A model generated the notes under the pieces. That model saw only the letters and a program-made list of their open reading frames with translations, was not told the origin of the DNA and made no database searches. The position numbers and the translations under genes are program-made. From assembly GCA_947476185.1 (NCBI GenBank), contig CANJPX010000001.1:171566-235565 (forward strand): a DNA stretch of 64,000 nucleotides, read 5' to 3'. Below are positions 34,701-42,970 of the stretch, one piece after another (position 1 is the first letter of the stretch; each line of letters starts with the position of its first letter). This DNA is from Bacteroidota bacterium. Lineage in GTDB: Bacteria > Bacteroidota > Bacteroidia > 2-12-FULL-35-15.

Positions 34701-37700
34701 AAGATGTAAAGGATATAAAATATTTTACGGTACATTCTATCGCTGGCTCCGAAGTGCCAAGCAACGAAATAAATTGGTTCAATTTGATCACTGCAAATCC
34801 ACTTGAGCCAGGTGAAAAAGCAAAATTTATTGTCGGATCAAAGGAAGAAAATGTAAAAGTGTTGTATGAAATAGAGCACAAAGGAGAGATCATTAAAAAG
34901 GAATTGATCACTCTTAATAAGGAACAAAAACTTATTGAGATACCGATAGAAGAAAAGTATCGCGGTAATTTTTCATTCCACTATGTATTTATCAAAAACA
35001 ATCGTGTGTATTCCGAAAGTGCTGTTATTACTGTTCCTTATACGAATAAGGATTTGGATATTGAGTTTGAAACTTTCCGGGATAAATTATTACCGGGGCA
35101 GCAGGAGGAATGGAAAATTAAGATCAAAGATAAAAAGGGAGATAAGTTAGCAGCAGAAATGATGGCGACATTGTACGATGCTTCCTTGGATGCTTTCAAA
35201 CCGAATAATTGGTATTTCAATATTTACACTAGTTATTATTCAAATTTATATTGGGATATAAATAGTGGCTTTGGGACAGTGAATGCGCAATTGTATGAAA
35301 TGGGCTGGAATAAATATCCAACAGGAGCATACCAATATTATGATCAGTTAAATTGGTTTGGGTACAGTAATGGAAATTACGGTTATTACGATGATATGGA
35401 CGGAGAAGGGAATAGTAATAATTACAGAAGAACAAGAGGGTATGGGAAATCTGCGGCAGCACCGTCATCAGGTGTTGTAATGGCGGATGAAGAAAAATCG
35501 TTGGAACAAGTTGCAACCGCAGAAAAAAGTAAAGACAAAGCAGGAGCAAAAAAAGAATCGGTTTCAACCTCCCACATGAATGTAAGATTTTTGGGTGATG
35601 CTACAACTGCAATAGCAGACTCGGAAACTTATGCCTGGGGTGGAGACGGAAAAGAATCAGATAACAGAGAAGACCTCTCCAAAGTTTCTGCGCGTAGTAA
35701 TTTTGCGGAAACAGCATTTTTCTATCCGCAATTGGAAACTGATAAAGATGGAAATGTGATCATAAAATTTACAATTCCGGAAGCGCTCACCAAATGGAAA
35801 ATGATGGGATTCGCTCACACCAAAGATTTGAAATTCGGAACCATCGAAAAAGAATTGGTGACACAAAAGGATCTGATGGTAATTCCGAATGCGCCTCGTT
35901 TTTTCCGTGAAAACGATAAAATGGAATTCAGTACAAAAATTTCAAATCTGTCGGATGGTGATCTGTCGGGCACAGCTCAAGTGTTTTTTTATGATGCCAC
36001 CACAATGAAACCGATCGATATTTTGGTTCAATCAAAAAATAGTAATGATGATGGAACAAGATCTTTCACATCTAAAAAGGGACAAAGTTCTGCTATCAGC
36101 TGGAACATTATAATTCCTGAAGGTGTTGGAGCAATTACATATAAAGTAGTTGCGAAAGCAGGAAATTTTACGGATGGTGAAGAAATGGCCCTGCCGGTTT
36201 TAACAAACAGAATGTTGGTGACCGAAACAATGCCATTGCCAATTCGTGGCAACCAAACAAAAACATTCCGCTTCGAAAAGCTCATTAATCAAAATAATGG
36301 GTCAACAACATTGCGCAATCATAAAGTAACGTTAGAATTTACTTCTAATCCGGCCTGGTATGCAGTTCAAGCGCTTCCATATTTAATGGAATATCCATAC
36401 GAATGTGCAGAGCAAACCTTCTCACGTTTTTATGCGAATAGTATCGCTTCCCACATTGCCAATTCTTCACCCAAAATAAAAGCAGTTTTTGATTCCTGGA
36501 AAAATACACCTGATTCAAAAGCTCTGCTTTCTAACTTGGAGAAAAATCAGGAATTAAAATCATTGATGTTGGAAGAAACGCCTTGGGTGTTGGATGCAAA
36601 AGATGAAACGGAGCGCAAAAAGAGAGTTGCACTTTTATTCGATTTGAATAAAATGGGAAATGAATTGGCACAAGCATTAAAAAAACTGGAGAAATTACAA
36701 TCTCCAAATGGAGGTTTCCCATGGTTTGAAGGAATGCGCGATGATCGTTATATCACGCAACACATAGTGACGGGGATGGGTCATTTGGATCATCTTGGTG
36801 TAAAAAATGTTCGTGAGGATGCTAAAGTATGGAACATGGTAAAAGATGGTGTGAAATATTTGGACAACCGTATCCGTGAAGATTATGAATGGATCTTGAA
36901 ACATGATAAAGAACATTTGAATGAAAACCATACCGGATATTCTCAGATCCAATATTTATATGCACGGAGTTACTTTAGAGATATTGCGATCGATAAAAAT
37001 AATCAGACAGCATTCGATTATTATAAAGGACAAGCTAAAAAATATTGGTTGGACAATGGCAGATACATGCAAGGGATGATTGCTTTAGCATTGAATCGTT
37101 ATGATGATAAAATAACTCCGAAAGAAATATTGAAATCCATCAAAGAGAACTCCTTGAATAGTGAAGAGATGGGAATGTATTGGAAAGAAAATTATGGTGG
37201 TTATTATTGGTATCAGGCTCCGATAGAAGCACAAGCATTATTGATAGAAGCATTTGATGAGATCAATAATGATAAAAAATCGGTTGATGATATGAAGGTT
37301 TGGTTATTGAAATCAAAACAAACACAAGATTGGAAAACTACCAAAGCAACAACCGAAGCTGTTTATGCATTATTGTTAAGAGGAACAGATTGGTTGTCGA
37401 CAGAAAGTAATGTGGAGATCACAATGGGGGACATAAAAATTGACCCGAAAAAATTACCGGAGATGAAACAAGAGGCGGGGACAGGATATTTCAAGACATC
37501 GTGGAGTGGTGGCGAAATTAAACCTAACATGGGTGAAGTTACTGTGGTGAAAAAAGATGCCGGAGTAAGTTGGGGTGCTGTATATTGGCAATATTTTGAG
37601 CAGCTGGATAAGATCACTCCTTCAAAAACTCCATTGGTTTTGAAAAAACAATTGTTCTTACAAAAAAACACAGATGCAGGTCCTGTGATCGAACCGATCT

Positions 37701-38053
37701 CTGAAAAAACAATATTGAAAGTAGGTGATAAAATAAAAGTAAGAATTGAATTGCGAGTGGACAGAGATATGGAATATGTTCAGATGAAGGATATGCGGGC
37801 ATCCGGGTTTGAACCGACAAATGTAAGTTCAACCTACAAATGGCAGGATGGATTAGGCTATTATGAAAGTACTCGTGATGCAGCTACCAACTTCTTTTTC
37901 GATAGGCTGCCGAAAGGAACTTACGTTTTCGAATATCCATTAGTTGTAACACATAATGGTGATTTCTCAAATGGAATTACATCTATTCAATGTATGTATG
38001 CACCCGAGTTCTCAAGTAATTCGGAGGGAATTCGTGTAAAGGTTGGCAAATAG
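31745..38053 (+). CDS. Alpha-2-macroglobulin family protein, about 2100 aa
   Basis: This is a bacterial alpha-2-macroglobulin, an envelope protein thought to trap invading proteases. I place the start at ATG 31745, where MKFRKTIFIAIATIASIAGA reads as a signal sequence; the longer frame from TTG 31694 adds residues unlike a leader. Order: helical N-terminal part (to about 380), macroglobulin domains including DRAIYRPGQTVYFKG at about 623, a Tyr/Gly/Asn-rich linker near 1200-1235, the A2M core with FTIPEALTKWKMMGFAHTKD at about 1340, and the thioester region YECAEQTFSRF with Cys at about 1554. It keeps the Cys-x-Glu-Gln needed for a thioester. No lipobox is present, and no pbpC lies beside it, unlike the E. 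coli arrangement. Confidence 0.93.
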   Translation: MKFRKTIFIAIATIASIAGAVTLTAYQTNNNATVLIFPKGSTYTKEWKKVDSLAAKGLTKSALEVVNGIYDKAKSENNAPQFVKAIIHRMKFEQYMEEYSLIKALNKLNEEARDAKYPVKPILQSMIAESYWQYYQQNRYRFYNRTETVNFDNKDITTWDLKTIFTKVIENYQSSLESVDSLKRTPLNIYDDIIIKQTNSRKFRPTLYDFLAHRAVDFYMNEEPDITRPTYKFEINSESYFWNYSDFTKVGIESKDSLSSKFYAIKILQDLTAFHSNDTDPNALIDIDLKRLKFVKRNSTSGIKDSLYLLALQNLENKFSSNSASADVNYEIAEVYFSKGSTYNPLQSEENKGMKKQALELCDAVIKKYPASDGAKNCEALKARIVEHSVDFITEKVNTPNAPFRALVTFKNLKTVYVRISQIDIDKYNKSIERYYGEQLIKQYLKLTSLKEFSVELPDDGDYQSHATEIKIPELPLGHYVILIGSDKTFEYKNNGVAYAATWMSNISYVNRRMTNGSYDFYVQNRETGSPLKGVSAQLYYEKYNYTVRKYEYVKSEKYTSDELGYFNVPATTEYRNFTVDFSYKAPTPLVDSKNETDHLQTDNGIYQYRSYEQDKNKYPKTFFFMDRAIYRPGQTVYFKGIMINTNGETNDLLPNTQTTVTFYDVNSQKVADLNLTTNEYGTFSGTFTTPTGVLNGQMSLSNGSGNIYFSVEEYKRPKFEVKFNPVVGSYRLNENIEVNGIAKAYSGANIDGAEVKYRVVRNASFPYWWYWWRGYSPQSAQMEITNGVTTSNDTGAFFVDFKAIPDLSIPRSYEPTYSYTIFADVTDINGETHSSQTYVSAAYTALNLNVNIPSLLEKGNKDAFAIYTTNMSRQFQWASGKVEIYKLMEPVKTYRSRSWAQPDKYILTKEEFEKDFPKDLYKDENNMYKWKRGERVFEKSFSNRIDVSKLHNGANITDSVRIDNLKNWKEGVYVMEAHSKDSYGEDVKDIKYFTVHSIAGSEVPSNEINWFNLITANPLEPGEKAKFIVGSKEENVKVLYEIEHKGEIIKKELITLNKEQKLIEIPIEEKYRGNFSFHYVFIKNNRVYSESAVITVPYTNKDLDIEFETFRDKLLPGQQEEWKIKIKDKKGDKLAAEMMATLYDASLDAFKPNNWYFNIYTSYYSNLYWDINSGFGTVNAQLYEMGWNKYPTGAYQYYDQLNWFGYSNGNYGYYDDMDGEGNSNNYRRTRGYGKSAAAPSSGVVMADEEKSLEQVATAEKSKDKAGAKKESVSTSHMNVRFLGDATTAIADSETYAWGGDGKESDNREDLSKVSARSNFAETAFFYPQLETDKDGNVIIKFTIPEALTKWKMMGFAHTKDLKFGTIEKELVTQKDLMVIPNAPRFFRENDKMEFSTKISNLSDGDLSGTAQVFFYDATTMKPIDILVQSKNSNDDGTRSFTSKKGQSSAISWNIIIPEGVGAITYKVVAKAGNFTDGEEMALPVLTNRMLVTETMPLPIRGNQTKTFRFEKLINQNNGSTTLRNHKVTLEFTSNPAWYAVQALPYLMEYPYECAEQTFSRFYANSIASHIANSSPKIKAVFDSWKNTPDSKALLSNLEKNQELKSLMLEETPWVLDAKDETERKKRVALLFDLNKMGNELAQALKKLEKLQSPNGGFPWFEGMRDDRYITQHIVTGMGHLDHLGVKNVREDAKVWNMVKDGVKYLDNRIREDYEWILKHDKEHLNENHTGYSQIQYLYARSYFRDIAIDKNNQTAFDYYKGQAKKYWLDNGRYMQGMIALALNRYDDKITPKEILKSIKENSLNSEEMGMYWKENYGGYYWYQAPIEAQALLIEAFDEINNDKKSVDDMKVWLLKSKQTQDWKTTKATTEAVYALLLRGTDWLSTESNVEITMGDIKIDPKKLPEMKQEAGTGYFKTSWSGGEIKPNMGEVTVVKKDAGVSWGAVYWQYFEQLDKITPSKTPLVLKKQLFLQKNTDAGPVIEPISEKTILKVGDKIKVRIELRVDRDMEYVQMKDMRASGFEPTNVSSTYKWQDGLGYYESTRDAATNFFFDRLPKGTYVFEYPLVVTHNGDFSNGITSIQCMYAPEFSSNSEGIRVKVGK

Positions 38054-38195
38054 TTTTTTATTCATTTCATTAAAGTGATTAATTTTTAAATGAGGATCTA
38101 TAAAACATTGTAATTTGTTGAGCGCATAAATTATTAGATTGAATGAATGGATTCTTATACTTAAGAGTGTTATTTTATTGTTTACTTTTAAAAAC

Positions 38196-38233
38196 GCAAG
38201 CGGTCCGATGTCTATCAGATCGCTTGCATTTTT
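38196..38233 (+). terminator. Terminator downstream of the alpha-2-macroglobulin gene
   Basis: GCAAGCGGTC (38196-38205) pairs with GATCGCTTGC (38218-38227) with one G-U pair, followed by ATTTTTATTT. It lies 142 bases after the stop codon. The rest of the 38054-38414 gap contains only a chance frame and the promoter box at 38326. Confidence 0.75.
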
Positions 38234-38325
38234 ATTTAATAGCCTGTTTAAAATGTGCTTTTTAGGTCACTTTATATGGATGATTAAATATTTTATAAAA
38301 TGTCATATTTTTCAATTCCTTCATG

Positions 38326-38333
38326 TATATTTG
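38326..38333 (+). promoter_or_regulatory. -7 box TATATTTG upstream of the NapH-like gene
   Basis: An exact TAnnTTTG match 81 bases before the ATG at 38415, predicting a leader of about 75 bases. No matching -33 element was seen. Confidence 0.45.
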
Positions 38334-38414
38334 TAATAACCTTAATTTTATCGCTTTTTTATTAAGCAGATTATTTGTGTTGAGATAAAATTTGTTTAGT
38401 AAAAATTACTCCGT

Positions 38415-39287
38415 ATGCTTAAAAAATATGCTCTCCCAATAACTCTTTTATGTGTTTTTACCTGCGTAGGTTTATGCGTTGCCTACTATAGAGGTCAGAC
38501 AAAATATTTTTTCATGTTTGCCGGTATGGGCTCTTGTGCATCAACAGGAGAGTGGCTAACGATCCATTTTCCAAAATACAAACAAGTTTTTAGGAGAACG
38601 ATTCACATTATTGTCAGCAGCTTTCTTTTTATCGGACTTTCACTTTATGGAAATGTGAACTTCGAATTTTCCGAGATATTTTTTGACCTGTATGCGGGAG
38701 TTGTAACCGGTGCTTTAATACAATTTATTTTTGCCCGATTGATCTTGCCATTTATCATGGGAAATGCATTTTGCTCGCGAGCATGTTGGAATGGTGCAAT
38801 GTTTGAATACACCGACCAGTTCAATCCAAAAGTAAAAAAACCGAAGGTCAGAAAAGAATGGATCGCTTTTGGTTATATCGGACTTTTGATCTTGATCAGT
38901 TCTGTCGCTTCTTATATTTATAACCCCGCTGTTTTTGAAGGTTCAAAACGCTATTGGATCATTGGAGAAAATGTGGTTATCATGGCGATCGGAATTATTG
39001 TTTCACGCTATTGGGGAACACGGGCGTATTGCCGAACTTTTTGTCCTTTTATAAGCATCTCAGGTATTTTTGCAAAGTATTCAATTTTTAAAATCACACC
39101 AACAGATTATAAAAGTTGCAATAGTTGTGGACTTTGCAATAAGGCTTGTCCGATGCTTATTGACGTCAGAAAAGCTGTTAGGGCGAATGAACGTATAAAA
39201 AGTAAATCATGCATTTTATGTGAGACATGTGTTACTGTTTGTCCGAAAGATTGCATTAATCTTTCACCGGGTTTACCTTGGACTTAA
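38415..39287 (+). CDS. NapH/CcoG-like membrane polyferredoxin, two 4Fe-4S clusters
   Basis: The 290-residue membrane protein has several helices, cytoplasm-facing motifs CSRACWNG (about 121) and YCRTFCPF (about 204) typical of NapH/NosR-type electron-transfer proteins, and a C-terminal ferredoxin part with CNSCGLCNKACP (about 235-246) and CILCETCVTVCP (about 270-281). Such proteins pass electrons from the quinone pool or ferredoxin to periplasmic reductases. No reductase gene is adjacent; the next gene encodes a secreted cupin. Its partner therefore cannot be named. The four-motif pattern is complete, so it is probably functional. Confidence 0.85.
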   Translation: MLKKYALPITLLCVFTCVGLCVAYYRGQTKYFFMFAGMGSCASTGEWLTIHFPKYKQVFRRTIHIIVSSFLFIGLSLYGNVNFEFSEIFFDLYAGVVTGALIQFIFARLILPFIMGNAFCSRACWNGAMFEYTDQFNPKVKKPKVRKEWIAFGYIGLLILISSVASYIYNPAVFEGSKRYWIIGENVVIMAIGIIVSRYWGTRAYCRTFCPFISISGIFAKYSIFKITPTDYKSCNSCGLCNKACPMLIDVRKAVRANERIKSKSCILCETCVTVCPKDCINLSPGLPWT

Positions 39288-39378
39288 TAAGATCCGGAAA
39301 TTAAATTTAGGATCCTGACATGTTATTCATTTTATTTAAGATGAATATATTTACCTTAGATTTTCAAATTTAAACCAA

Positions 39379-39771
39379 ATGAAAAAATTCTACACTCTTT
39401 TATTGTTTTTGTTTCCGCTTTTTACACTTGCGCAAAATCAATCATTGGATACAATAGAAGCGCCTTCTAATTATGACAATATCTATAGCAGAACAATTGC
39501 TTCCGATTCATTAAGCAGCAGTTTTGTGATCTTTATAAAAAAGGAAGTCAAAAAGCACAAACATACTACACATACGGAAAATGTGTACATATTGGATGGA
39601 GAAGGTGAAATGGTGCTTGGTGATAGATCGTTCAAGGTAAAAAAAGGAGATATCATTTTTATTCCGAAGAACACGGTTCATTCTTTAAAAGTAGTATCGG
39701 CAATTCCGATGAAAGTTCTATCTGTTCAATCGCCAAACTTCGATGGCAAGGATCGGATATTTGTAGAATAA
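39379..39771 (+). CDS. Secreted cupin-domain protein, 130 aa
   Basis: A signal peptide (MKKFYTLLLFLFPLFTLAQ) precedes a single small cupin barrel. The first cupin motif is KKEVKKHKHTTHTENVYILD with His residues and a Glu in metal-binding positions, followed by GEGEMVLGDRSFKVKKGD and IPKNTVHSLK, the second motif His. The protein should sit in the periplasm and bind a metal; substrate unknown. It lies 91 bases after the NapH-like gene and may share its transcript. Confidence 0.82.
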   Translation: MKKFYTLLLFLFPLFTLAQNQSLDTIEAPSNYDNIYSRTIASDSLSSSFVIFIKKEVKKHKHTTHTENVYILDGEGEMVLGDRSFKVKKGDIIFIPKNTVHSLKVVSAIPMKVLSVQSPNFDGKDRIFVE

Positions 39772-39854
39772 TTTACCTATCCTCAAAATAGCTTCCTAAA
39801 CAATTCCCCTTTCTCCCTTTTTGTCTTAAACTAAATTAGAATCATGATTAATGG

Positions 39855-39862
39855 TATATTTG
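39855..39862 (+). promoter_or_regulatory. -7 box TATATTTG directly before the rsmB-like gene
   Basis: An exact TAnnTTTG match whose last base is four bases before the ATG at 39867. Transcription would start at or next to the start codon, so the mRNA is probably leaderless. No -33 element at the usual distance. Confidence 0.5.
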
Positions 39863-39866
39863 CACT

Positions 39867-41102
39867 ATGGGAAAAGAATTTTATTTAAAGCACCATTCAT
39901 TTCATATCAAAGCCATTTTTAATGCTTTGAAAGACATATTCGAAAAAAATGAATATGCCGATAAGGCGATTGAAAAAGTGATGAAGGCAAACAAATATTG
40001 GGATGTTAAGGAGCGCGGCTTTGTTTCTGAAGTAACATATGACATGGTTCGCAATTGGAGGTTATTGATTGTATCATCGGGATTGGAAGCGGATGCAAAA
40101 TTATCGGATAGAAACTTATGGGCCATTTTTGGTACCTATTTGGTTTTTGACGGATATGGTTTACCTGAGAGTAATTATTTTAAAGGCTTGAGTGAAAAGA
40201 AAGTAGTTTCTCAGCTTGAGAAATTTCATAAGATCAGAAAGATCAGAGAATCTGTTCCTGATTGGTTGGATGAAATCGGAGAAAAGGAACTCGGCAAAAA
40301 TTGGGATAAAGTAATTCGTGCTTTGAACCAACACCCAACAACTGTACTAAGAGCAAACTCATTAAAAACAAATCCAAAGGAATTACAAACGATCCTGGAA
40401 GCAGAAAATATTACTGACAGTACACTCATTCCATGGTCACCGGATGCTGTTGAATTAAAATTCCAGCGTAATGTTTTTAGAACCGAAGCATTTCATAAAG
40501 GGTTATTTGAAGTGCAAGATGCTTCATCACAAATGGTATCTGAATTTTTAGATGTCAAAGGTGGAATGCGTGTTGTGGATGCATGTGCAGGTGCCGGAGG
40601 GAAAACATTGCATTTAGCTTCTTTGATGAAAAATAAAGGACGGATCATTGCATTGGATGTTAAAGGTAGAAAGTTAGAAGAATTAAAAAAACGAGCTTCA
40701 CGGGCAGATGTTCGTATTGTTGAAACTAGAGAAATAGATTCTTCAAAGGTTATCAAACGGCTAAAAGATACTGCAGACAGATTGCTATTAGATGTTCCCT
40801 GCTCAGGTTTGGGAGTGCTCAGAAGAAATCCGGATAGTAAATGGAAGTTGAATTTAGAGGAGTTGGAAAGAGTGAAAACACTTCAAAAAGAAATACTCAC
40901 TAATTTTTCGGATATCACAAAAGTGGGTGGAAAAATGGTTTATGCTACATGTAGTATTTTACCTTCTGAAGGTGAAGATCAAATTAAATGGTTTTTAAAT
41001 TCAGTTGGCGAAAAATGGAATTTACTTGGTGAAAAACGCTATTCTCCTGAGATGTATCATGCCGATGGATTTTATATGGCATTGCTTGAACGGCTGAAAT
41101 AA
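39867..41102 (+). CDS. RsmB/NSUN-family rRNA (cytosine-5) methyltransferase
   Basis: The 411-residue protein has an N-terminal NusB-like helical RNA-binding part (about 1-130) and a SAM-dependent m5C methyltransferase domain: VDACAGAGGKTLHLA (SAM site, about 238-252), LLDVPCSGLGVLRRNP with one catalytic Cys, and YATCSILPSEGE with the other. The two-Cys pattern is that of RsmB/Fmu, which methylates 16S rRNA C967. It is somewhat divergent from proteobacterial RsmB, so another rRNA or tRNA cytosine remains possible. The start is fixed by the promoter box just ahead of it. Confidence 0.9.
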   Translation: MGKEFYLKHHSFHIKAIFNALKDIFEKNEYADKAIEKVMKANKYWDVKERGFVSEVTYDMVRNWRLLIVSSGLEADAKLSDRNLWAIFGTYLVFDGYGLPESNYFKGLSEKKVVSQLEKFHKIRKIRESVPDWLDEIGEKELGKNWDKVIRALNQHPTTVLRANSLKTNPKELQTILEAENITDSTLIPWSPDAVELKFQRNVFRTEAFHKGLFEVQDASSQMVSEFLDVKGGMRVVDACAGAGGKTLHLASLMKNKGRIIALDVKGRKLEELKKRASRADVRIVETREIDSSKVIKRLKDTADRLLLDVPCSGLGVLRRNPDSKWKLNLEELERVKTLQKEILTNFSDITKVGGKMVYATCSILPSEGEDQIKWFLNSVGEKWNLLGEKRYSPEMYHADGFYMALLERLK

Positions 41103-41111
41103 ACTTTCGAA

Positions 41112-41138
41112 AACAGAAACGAATTCTGTTTTTTTATT
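41112..41138 (+). terminator. Terminator after the rsmB-like gene
   Basis: A short stem AACAGAA/TTCTGTT (41112-41118 with 41124-41130) and an eight-base T run, nine bases after the stop codon. Confidence 0.75.
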
Positions 41139-41578
41139 GATTTTTGTTCTTTGATCGCTGACTCAATAATTATTGAAAAACAAAAAAAACAGCATTTTTA
41201 GAAATTATTTCAAATTTCATAAAAAATAATTCATTCATTATTTGATATTTTTTGGGAGCAAAAATCTTTAAATTGATAAGATAAATTTGAGCTGATTTTA
41301 TTCGAAATATATTTTGTAAATAAAAAATCTTAAAAATGAAATATTCTGAATTAATAGTAAAATCAATTAGTGTAGAGTGTGTTATAAAAAATTAATTTGT
41401 TGTTTGTTTTTTTATCGCGAATAAAAAATGAAATTTTAAAAGTGAAATAAACTGGAGTGATTTCAAAGATATTAACAATATGAACAATTCGATGTTAATA
41501 AAATAAATGCGATTTTTTTCGTTTGTGTTGAATATTTTTCTTACTTCGTATCAAATAATTTAATAACCAAAAAAAACC
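41139..41578. other. Very AT-rich spacer before the H1-like gene; no gene seen
   Basis: This 440-base stretch is extremely A/T-rich, with many A- and T-tracts, and carries no credible frame. ATATTTTG near 41308 and a TTTG/TACTTCG pair near 41521-41548 are imperfect promoter-like elements; the second would give a short leader for the 41579 gene. Phased A/T tracts suggest bent DNA, which was not calculated. Confidence 0.4.
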
Positions 41579-41716
41579 ATGGCAAAAAAAGCAACAAAAA
41601 AAGCAGCTCCAAAAAAAGCAGCTAAGAAAGCAGCTAAAAAAGCAGCTCCAAAAAAAGCAGCTAAAAAAGCAGCTCCAAAAAAAGCAGCTAAAAAAGCAGC
41701 TAAAAAGAAAAAGTAA
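41579..41716 (+). CDS. Lys/Ala-rich histone H1-like protein, 45 aa
   Basis: The frame ATG GCA AAA AAA GCA ... runs 45 codons to TAA and encodes MAKKATKKAAPKKAAKKA and further KKAA/KKAAP units, ending KKKK. Only Lys, Ala, Pro and single Met and Thr occur, with about half lysine. This is the composition of the C-terminal tail of histone H1 and of bacterial H1-like proteins (Hc1, AlgP, Lys-rich nucleoid proteins), which bind DNA without a fixed fold. It is followed five bases later by a strong UUCG-loop terminator, which supports a real, highly expressed transcript. The opposite-strand frame reads Phe/Ala/Leu and is an artefact. DNA or nucleoid binding is inferred from composition. Confidence 0.82.
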   Translation: MAKKATKKAAPKKAAKKAAKKAAPKKAAKKAAPKKAAKKAAKKKK

Positions 41717-41720
41717 TAAA

Positions 41721-41744
41721 AGAGCCCTTCGGGGCTTTTTTTTT
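41721..41744 (+). terminator. cUUCGg-loop terminator after the H1-like gene
   Basis: Stem AGCCC/GGGCT (41723-41727 with 41732-41736), extended by A-T/G-T pairs, closes a TTCG tetraloop with C-G closure, an unusually stable form, and is followed by eight or more T residues. It lies between two converging genes. Confidence 0.93.
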
Positions 41745-41770
41745 GCCTTTTTTTTTCCTTCCGCAATTCC

Positions 41771-42802
41771 CTACACTACATCAATCTTCTGAACAACACC
41801 AATGCCAGGCATTTCATTTAACGTGATCTTCCCTTGCGTAAATGTTATTCCATCAAACAAATTGTTTTTGATCAATAAAGGGCCATCAAGATCCGCATGA
41901 TCTGTTAACGGACTTAATTGTGCAGCAGCAGAAATTGCACATGAAGTTTCACTCATGCATCCTATCAATATTTTTAATTTTAATGCACGGGCCCGTTTTA
42001 TCATTTTAAATGCCTCATGCATTCCGGTGCATTTCATTAATTTAATATTGATACCATTAAAACAATCTGTCGCTTTACCTATATCCGAATATCTTTGAAT
42101 GCTTTCATCCGCATATAGAGGTAATGGGCTTCTTTCAAAAAGCCAATGTGCATCATCCCAATTATTTTTTGGTAATGCCTGTTCAATAAAAAGCACATTC
42201 TTGTCTAATAACCAGTGGATCATTTCCAACGCATCTTCTTTATTTTTCCATCCTTGATTTACATCAATGGCCATAGGTTTGTTGGTGACACTCCGGATAG
42301 TATCAATGATCAATTTATCATTCTCACCATTAAGTTTAACTTTTAAGATCTTATATTCATTTGCATCAACGATCTTCTCTCTTATAATTTCCGGCTCGTC
42401 AATTCCTATGGTATAGGTTGTAAATGGTGTATTGATTTTATCCCCTCCATATATTTTCCAGCAAGGTTTGTTTTGAAGTTTACCAATCAAGTCATTTAGT
42501 GCGATATCAATGGATGCTTTTGCCGCTGTATTGTTTGATGCAAAAAGATCAATTTCGCTTAAGATGGATTCCAGATCAAACGGGTCTTTTTGATTTTCAA
42601 TTATTGGCTTTACATTCCTTAAGAAGCTAAGAACAGTTTCATGTGATTCACCTAAATACGGAGGCATGCTCGCTTCCCCATATCCAATTATTCCTTCATG
42701 TTCTATTTGTGCAATAACAATTGAAGTAGAAGTGCGGGTGCCATGTGCTATTTTAAATGGCCGTTTAAAATAAAGTGTATACGGAGTAAAAGTGAGTTTC
42801 AA
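41771..42802 (-). CDS. L-Ala-D/L-Glu (dipeptide) epimerase, enolase superfamily
   Basis: The 343-residue enzyme belongs to the muconate-lactonizing group of the enolase superfamily. The catalytic pair LKVKL (KxK, about 155-159), metal ligands in AIDVNQGW, FIEQALP and LYADES, and the second base in GINIKLMKC are all present. This set fits dipeptide epimerases, which turn L-Ala-D-Glu from peptidoglycan into L-Ala-L-Glu for recycling. Substrate could be another dipeptide, since the family is diverse. The gene converges with the H1-like gene, with the UUCG terminator between them. Confidence 0.88.
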   Translation of the reverse strand: MKLTFTPYTLYFKRPFKIAHGTRTSTSIVIAQIEHEGIIGYGEASMPPYLGESHETVLSFLRNVKPIIENQKDPFDLESILSEIDLFASNNTAAKASIDIALNDLIGKLQNKPCWKIYGGDKINTPFTTYTIGIDEPEIIREKIVDANEYKILKVKLNGENDKLIIDTIRSVTNKPMAIDVNQGWKNKEDALEMIHWLLDKNVLFIEQALPKNNWDDAHWLFERSPLPLYADESIQRYSDIGKATDCFNGINIKLMKCTGMHEAFKMIKRARALKLKILIGCMSETSCAISAAAQLSPLTDHADLDGPLLIKNNLFDGITFTQGKITLNEMPGIGVVQKIDVV

Positions 42803-42914
42803 GGAGATTATTTTTTACGAATGTAATTAGAATATTGCTCAAACTTGTGCAGCCATGTGTTTAAAATTTTAATGAAGGAATCTCCTCCTTGTTAATTGTT
42901 TGTTAATAGAACCA

Positions 42915-42945
42915 TTTGTTCAATTATATATATATCCTATATTTG
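42915..42945 (+). promoter_or_regulatory. Promoter TTTG-N19-TATATTTG for the 42971 lipoprotein
   Basis: TTTG at 42915-42918 and TATATTTG at 42938-42945 are 19 bases apart: a complete Bacteroidota promoter, the best in the window. Predicted start about 42952; leader about 19 bases. Confidence 0.75.
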
Positions 42946-42970
42946 CCTACTAAACTAACAAACCAATAAA

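Noticed and set aside
38139..38336. 65-codon frame between the alpha-2-macroglobulin and NapH-like genes
   Set aside because: It contains the terminator hairpin at 38196 and the promoter box at 38326, so it cannot be a normal gene.
41560..41766. 68-codon minus-strand Phe/Ala/Leu frame
   Set aside because: It is the mirror of the Lys/Ala codons of the real plus-strand gene and includes the UUCG terminator.
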